NCBI GenBank assembly: GCA_964631965.1 | Contig: CAZWAR010000100.1 | Coordinates: 1 to 8,978 of the forward strand | Reading direction: 5' to 3' | DNA: 8,978 bases | Source of the DNA: CAIQPS01 sp964631965 | GTDB taxonomy: Bacteria; Actinomycetota; Thermoleophilia; RBG-16-64-13 | Shown here: positions 4,919-8,978 of the stretch, piece after piece | Layout of the letters: every line of letters starts with the position of its first letter | Numbering within the stretch: position 1 is the first letter of the stretch | The notes under the pieces: generated by a model | The model's database searches: none | Seen by the model: the letters and a program-made list of their open reading frames with translations, nothing else | Told to the model about the DNA's origin: nothing | Made by a program: the position numbers and the translations under genes

Positions 4919-7426
4919 TCAATCCCGGCCTTCCGCCACCACTTCCTGAAGGATGACGCGGTACTTCTCTGCGAGTTCACGGGCCCTTGTGTCGTCCCCT
5001 GCTTCGGCATAGATATGGAAGAGGGCTTCTTCGGCGTCCGGCAGCACCAGCGCCCACTCCCCCTTCTCCAGAAAGACCTTTATGCCGTCGACCAGCGATA
5101 CCCGGCCATCGTGGAGCTTTTCGGTCATGTGGCGCATCACGGTGCCTTTGAGCTCCCAGGGGCAGTCGGCCGTGAGATGAGCCACATGGGCCACAGGCGC
5201 CTTGTCGATCAGGTGCGACAGCGGGGCGTCGGAGGTGGACACCAACTCGAGGACCTTGCCCAGCGCGTAGAGAGCGTCGGCCGACGGCAACACCGCCGGA
5301 TAGATATAGCCTCCGTCCGTCGTCGCCGCAAAGATCGTGTTCGGCCGGGAGGCCTCAGACATGACCGCCGCTTTTGCGGACCGCGTCCTTCGCACACTCA
5401 CCCCTGTCGATGCCACCACCTGCTCCGCCAGCCTGGTGGCATGGAGCGGCAAGGCGGCGAATCCCGTCCCGGCTTCCCGGGCGGCATTCTGTAGGAGGAG
5501 CAGCATGAGAGCCGAGTCGGGAACAAGGCGGCCCTTTTCGTCCACCAGGTACAGGCATTCAGCCCCCGGGTCGAGGACGGCGCCCAGGTCGCCCTCCATG
5601 GCTTTGACCATCTCCCCTACACGCGTAGCGGCGGCGGGCAAGCTCTCCTCGAGCGTGAATCGAGACCGGGTTCGGGAGAAGGTGTTGAGCGCGATCGTCT
5701 CGACTCCCAACTTGTCGAGCGTGGTCGGGAAGAAGAAGGCCGGCGCAGATAGCGAGTAATCCAGCACAAGCCGGGGCTGTCTTCCCCGGATGGCGACTGT
5801 ATTCCAGTTCTCGAGCAGGGAGTTCGTGTACGTCTCAATAACCCGGGGCGGATAGACGACCTGCCCCATCTCCTCGAACGCGGCCCGGCGGAAATCCTCA
5901 CGGAAATAGTGGTTCTCAATGGCCCGCTCGCGCTTGCCGTCGATGGGCACCCCGGGGGATTCCGAGAAGAGGATCTCGATGACCTCAGGATTGTCAAGGC
6001 TCATCTGCACATGGATGCCACCGGTAGCGTTGGCGCTCTTGAGATCGAACCGGTTGACCGCGAGCGGAGCGGTCGTGAGGTCGCGGACGTTCACCCCGGT
6101 CGAGTTCAGGCCGCTGATAATGGCTCGTTTGAACACCCGGCATGCGTGATGGGTGTCACGACTGGTGGTCACGTACGAGCCCTTGGCGATAAGAGTGCCG
6201 TACGACATAGCCAGGCGCATGACCATCTCCGGCGTGACGTCTACGTTGGCCAACCCGCGTACGCCATTACGCCCGAAGAGCGAACTCGCACCCCTCGTCT
6301 CCCAGACGATCGATGAGCGCACCACCGATCCCGGCTCGATGTTCTTGAGGGGGTAGATCTTGACGTTGTTCGCCACGAAGGCATCGCGTCCCACCACTGA
6401 GCGGTCCCCGACCACGGCGCCCTCGGCGATGCTGGCGTTCTCGTGGACCTCTACCGCATCCAACAGAACCGCGCCGGTGACGACCGCTCCAGAGGCTATG
6501 TACACGTTCTGGCCAAGGATGGAGCCGCCGATCTGTGAACCGGTGCGGACAACGGTGTTGTCACCCAGAACGGTGTGGGACAGGATGCGAGCCCCTGGAT
6601 CCAGGCGAACCTCCTCCCCGATGACTGCTGGACCCTCGACATCGTCGAGGCTGTTCACGACGGCGCCCTTCCCCACCCAGATGTTCCCGCGGAGGCGAAC
6701 TCCAGGCGGCGTCAGTTTCACTCTGCCGTCGAGCGCGTCGCGGTTCGCCTGGAGGTACTGCTCGAGACTGCCGACGTCCTGCCAGTAGCCTTCGCATATC
6801 TTGCCGTAGAGCGGCTTGCGCATGTCGAAGAGCTTAGGGAATAGGTCGTGGCTGAAATCGTAGGGCTGTCCTTCGGGGATATGATCGAAGATCTCTGGTT
6901 CGAGCACGTAGATCCCGGTGTTGACCGTGTCCGAGAACACTTGCCCCCATCCCGGCTTCTCGAGAAAGCGCTGGATGCGTCCCTCGTCGTCCACGATGAC
7001 GACGCCGAACTCGAGCGGGTTCTCTACGCTGGTGAGCGCGATGGTCACCATGGCCGAGCGCTCTTTGTGGAACCGGATGATCTCCGTCAGGTTGAAGTCG
7101 GTGAGAGCGTCACCGCTTATGACCAGGAACGTGTCATCCAACAGATCCTTGGCGAGACGGATCGACCCGGCGGTTCCCGCCGGCGTTTCTTCCACCGTGT
7201 AGTCGATGTGCATGCCCAGGCTGCTGCCATCCCCGAAATGGTTGCGGATCAGCCTCGGCAGGAAGGCCAGAGTCACGACCACCTCATCGATACCGTGCCG
7301 CTGGACCAGCTCTAGGATGTGCTGGATGCACGGTTTGTTGACGATCGGTACCATCGGCTTGGGTTGGTTGGAGGTCAGCGGGCGGAGTCTCGTGCCCTGA
7401 CCACCCGCCATCACGACTGCCTTCAC
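4919..7426 (-). CDS. NDP-sugar (mannose-1-P guanylyl-type) transferase fused to degenerate phosphohexomutase domain
   Basis: The 835-residue protein has three parts. Residues 1-235 are a nucleotidyltransferase with GGQGTRLRPLT (8-18), the metal-binding GDAL (105-108) and EKP (156-158); it should make an activated sugar, most likely GDP-mannose, from sugar-1-phosphate. Residues about 240-375 are left-handed beta-helix hexapeptide repeats. Residues about 380-825 align with phosphomannomutase/phosphoglucomutases, but the active-site motifs are eroded: TASHNP is QMSLDNP (474-480), DGDADR is DPGAEC (619-624), the GEESGH loop is TTDGG (702-706), and RPSGTEP is LPDAEEA (795-801). The fusion length is known from Actinomycetota and cyanobacteria. 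The start is GTG, five bases after GGGAGG. It lies 75 bp downstream of the repeat-protein gene. The exact nucleotide and sugar are inferred. Other pyrophosphorylases, such as glucose-1-P types, cannot be excluded. Confidence 0.88.
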   Translation of the reverse strand: MKAVVMAGGQGTRLRPLTSNQPKPMVPIVNKPCIQHILELVQRHGIDEVVVTLAFLPRLIRNHFGDGSSLGMHIDYTVEETPAGTAGSIRLAKDLLDDTFLVISGDALTDFNLTEIIRFHKERSAMVTIALTSVENPLEFGVVIVDDEGRIQRFLEKPGWGQVFSDTVNTGIYVLEPEIFDHIPEGQPYDFSHDLFPKLFDMRKPLYGKICEGYWQDVGSLEQYLQANRDALDGRVKLTPPGVRLRGNIWVGKGAVVNSLDDVEGPAVIGEEVRLDPGARILSHTVLGDNTVVRTGSQIGGSILGQNVYIASGAVVTGAVLLDAVEVHENASIAEGAVVGDRSVVGRDAFVANNVKIYPLKNIEPGSVVRSSIVWETRGASSLFGRNGVRGLANVDVTPEMVMRLAMSYGTLIAKGSYVTTSRDTHHACRVFKRAIISGLNSTGVNVRDLTTAPLAVNRFDLKSANATGGIHVQMSLDNPEVIEILFSESPGVPIDGKRERAIENHYFREDFRRAAFEEMGQVVYPPRVIETYTNSLLENWNTVAIRGRQPRLVLDYSLSAPAFFFPTTLDKLGVETIALNTFSRTRSRFTLEESLPAAATRVGEMVKAMEGDLGAVLDPGAECLYLVDEKGRLVPDSALMLLLLQNAAREAGTGFAALPLHATRLAEQVVASTGVSVRRTRSAKAAVMSEASRPNTIFAATTDGGYIYPAVLPSADALYALGKVLELVSTSDAPLSHLIDKAPVAHVAHLTADCPWELKGTVMRHMTEKLHDGRVSLVDGIKVFLEKGEWALVLPDAEEALFHIYAEAGDDTRARELAEKYRVILQEVVAEGRD

Positions 7427-7501
7427 AAGAGCCTCCCGGTCGCGGATCGGATGCCACAGGGGATACCACCCACAGGGTAGCAGGGAAACGTCAGACCCGG
7501 G

Positions 7502-8978
7502 TCAGAGCAGTTCGCCCCCCACGTCGATCGCATCCATCGTGATGTACTTCCAGGCCGGCGTGCTGCTGTTGCGGACGATCCGTACCGTGTGATGACCGGG
7601 GATGAGGACGCCCGTGGACCAGACGGGCACCTGGTAGGTGGCGGTCGCCGCCGCCAGGTCGACCGTGGTCTGGAACTCGCCGTCGAGGTACACGTCGGCC
7701 TTGCCGGTGGTGGTGCCAATCATGCCGATCCAGTCGAGCTGGGTACCGTTGAAGGGGATGATGACGGAGGACCCGGGCGTTCGCGAGCGTAGATAGGAGC
7801 CCCCCAGTGCCACCGTCTTCACGAACGTCACCCAGGAGCCCGTGCGGACCAAGGGAGGATCGCCGGCGGTGACATCCACCCGGGTAAGCGGAAGGGGGAC
7901 GACGTAGGTGAAATCATCGGCGGCCGTATCCGGGGTCTGCCCGCCCGCTGCCGTCACGCGGACGCTCACCGTGTCCTCCCCCTGGGCGGGGGCGGTGGCG
8001 GTGATACTCGAGTTGGAGTCAACCGTGAAGGTGGTGGCCGGCACCGTTCCGAACATGACCGCGGTCACGCCCTTGAACCCGCTTCCTGTGATGGTTACCC
8101 GGGTGCCGCCCAGGGTGGAGCCGGCGTCCGGGGAGACGGAGGCGATGGCGGGCTGGGGATAGGTGAGTTCGCCGATTACCTCAACCCTATCCAAAGTGAT
8201 GAACTTGCCGGCCAGGTTGTCGGGGCTCCGTTCTATCCTCACTTCGTGGAGTCCGTACGGGAGGAGGCCCGTGGACCAGACGGGCACCTGGTAGGTGGCG
8301 GTCGCCGCCGCCAGGTCGACCGTGGTCTGGAACTCGCCGTCGAGGTACACGTCGGCCTTGCCGGTGGTGGTGCCAATCATGCCGATCCAGTCGAGCTGGG
8401 TACCGTTGAAGGGGATGATGACGGAGGACCCGGGCGTTCGCGAGCGTAGATAGGAGCCCCCCAGTGCCACCGTCTTCACGAACGTCACCCAGGAGCCCGT
8501 GCGGACCAAGGGAGGATCGCCGGCGGTGACATCCACCCGGGTAAGCGGAAGGGGGACGACGTAGGTGAAATCATCGGCGGCCGTATCCGGGGTCTGCCCG
8601 CCCGCTGCCGTCACGCGGACGCTCACCGTGTCCTCCCCCTGGGCGGGGGCGGTGGCGGTGATACTCGAGTTGGAGTCAACCGTGAAGGTGGTGGCCGGCA
8701 CCGTTCCGAACATGACCGCGGTCACGCCCTTGAACCCGCTTCCTGTGATGGTTACCCGGGTGCCGCCCAGGGTGGAGCCGGCCTCCGGGGAGACGGAGAC
8801 GATGGCGGGCTGGGGATAGGTGAGTTCGCCCCCCACGTCGATCGCATCCATCGTGATGTACTTCCAGGCCGGCGTGCTGCTGTTGCGGACGATCCGTACC
8901 GTGTGATGACCGGGGATGAGGACGCCCGTGGACCAGACGGGCACCTGGTAGGTGGCGGTCGCCGCCGCCAGGTCGACC
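7502..8978 (-). CDS. Repetitive IPT/TIG and jelly-roll domain protein, 5' end cut by window edge
   Basis: The 3' end of a large gene is present, 491 codons plus stop, open through the right edge. From the first full codon the visible domains are: a partial beta-sandwich end (1-52), IPT/TIG domain (53-140), beta-sandwich (141-271), IPT/TIG (272-359), beta-sandwich (360-490). IPT domains show SVSPEAGSTLGGTRVTITGS and a FGTVPAT strand, as in many extracellular enzymes and adhesins. The other domain has GKADVYLDG...TVDL and STG...H-VRI patterns seen in jelly-roll carbohydrate-binding-like modules. The product is probably secreted or surface exposed. No sorting motif, membrane helix or S-layer domain is found at the C-terminus, so any signal peptide, anchor or catalytic domain must be N-terminal. 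Substrate and role are unknown. The gene's repeats are nearly identical in DNA. Confidence 0.85.
   Translation of the reverse strand, partial: VDLAAATATYQVPVWSTGVLIPGHHTVRIVRNSSTPAWKYITMDAIDVGGELTYPQPAIVSVSPEAGSTLGGTRVTITGSGFKGVTAVMFGTVPATTFTVDSNSSITATAPAQGEDTVSVRVTAAGGQTPDTAADDFTYVVPLPLTRVDVTAGDPPLVRTGSWVTFVKTVALGGSYLRSRTPGSSVIIPFNGTQLDWIGMIGTTTGKADVYLDGEFQTTVDLAAATATYQVPVWSTGLLPYGLHEVRIERSPDNLAGKFITLDRVEVIGELTYPQPAIASVSPDAGSTLGGTRVTITGSGFKGVTAVMFGTVPATTFTVDSNSSITATAPAQGEDTVSVRVTAAGGQTPDTAADDFTYVVPLPLTRVDVTAGDPPLVRTGSWVTFVKTVALGGSYLRSRTPGSSVIIPFNGTQLDWIGMIGTTTGKADVYLDGEFQTTVDLAAATATYQVPVWSTGVLIPGHHTVRIVRNSSTPAWKYITMDAIDVGGELL
7508..8164 (-). repeat. 657-bp tandem repeat unit, C-terminal copy
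   Basis: This is the last unit before the stop codon, encoding an IPT/TIG domain followed by a beta-sandwich. Its beta-sandwich end (7511-7609) is identical to the partial copy at 8825-8923 and unlike the intervening unit. The period is 657 bp throughout, so the reading frame is kept. Confidence 0.92.
8165..8821 (-). repeat. 657-bp tandem repeat unit, upstream copy
   Basis: This unit encodes one IPT/TIG domain plus one beta-sandwich domain (219 residues). Compared with the next copy at 7508-8164, the shared stretch 8267-8830 versus 7610-8173 differs at only two bases (8783/8126 and 8799/8142), changing Glu to Asp and Val to Ala. The block 8174-8266, however, is strongly different from the copies on both sides, though of equal length. 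Confidence 0.92.
8822..8978 (-). repeat. Partial third repeat copy at the window edge
   Basis: This 157-bp stretch encodes the end of a further beta-sandwich domain. It matches 7511-7664 base for base at an offset of 1314 bp, twice the 657-bp period, and carries the same variable-block type as the C-terminal copy. The array evidently continues to the right of the window. Confidence 0.9.

Noticed and set aside
5015..7400. Several plus-strand frames opposite the 835-aa enzyme
   Set aside because: All are antisense to a single continuous, recognisable protein and contain low-complexity Arg/Ser/Pro-rich sequence.
7427..7501. Possible promoter or terminator between the repeat protein and the 835-aa enzyme
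   Set aside because: An ACCC-TGT-GGGT mini-hairpin and a CTGACG hexamer are present, but no properly spaced -10 or T-run; only the GGGAGG ribosome site is clear.
7508..8978. Long repeats considered as a mobile element or CRISPR array
   Set aside because: The repeats keep one reading frame and encode domains of one protein; there are no short palindromic repeats with unique spacers, no transposase and no terminal inverted repeats.

Overview
The window reads as high-GC bacterial chromosome, most likely from a deep-branching actinomycete (Actinomycetota). Three things point there: an RsiG-type c-di-GMP-binding anti-sigma factor, a family so far described only in Actinomycetota; the gene order gcvH / FHA protein (GarA-OdhI type) / MerR regulator (FtsR-Rv1828 type), which echoes Rv1826-Rv1827-Rv1828 of Mycobacterium; and frequent GTG or TTG starts. 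A MglB-MglA pair argues for a Rubrobacteria, Thermoleophilia, Coriobacteriia or Geothermincolia-like lineage rather than Streptomyces or Mycobacterium. That placement is inference.

Layout, left to right. Positions 1-121 are non-coding and carry a perfect 8-bp-arm AT-rich dyad. A small ribbon-helix-helix-like protein follows on the minus strand. Positions 425-710 are intergenic, with a plausible plus-strand promoter leading to a 33-residue single-pass membrane peptide (711-812). From 3191 down to 885 runs a tight five-gene minus-strand operon: rsiG-like, unknown 99-aa protein, zinc-ribbon FHA protein, FtsR-like MerR regulator, apt. Its promoter, just before rsiG, predicts a leaderless mRNA and has an inverted repeat exactly in the -35/-10 spacer. 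gcvH lies upstream of that promoter on the same strand.

Divergent from gcvH is an mglB-mglA operon on the plus strand: a roadblock/LC7 protein and a Ras-like GTPase whose key residues fall at the Myxococcus MglA positions. It ends in a hairpin facing a convergent 835-aa sugar-nucleotide enzyme: an NDP-sugar pyrophosphorylase joined to a left-handed beta-helix and a phosphohexomutase-like domain that has lost nearly all its catalytic motifs. Upstream of it on the minus strand is the 3' part of a large repetitive protein built from alternating IPT/TIG and jelly-roll-like domains, running off the right edge. Its 657-bp repeats are almost identical at the DNA level apart from a 93-bp swapped block.

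Taken together the window joins several regulatory layers: c-di-GMP (RsiG), phosphothreonine/FHA metabolic control (GarA-like), a cell-division type MerR regulator, and a small-GTPase polarity module. A surface-polysaccharide precursor enzyme and a putative surface protein sit beside them. The partner sigma factor, diguanylate cyclases and Ser/Thr kinases are not in the window.
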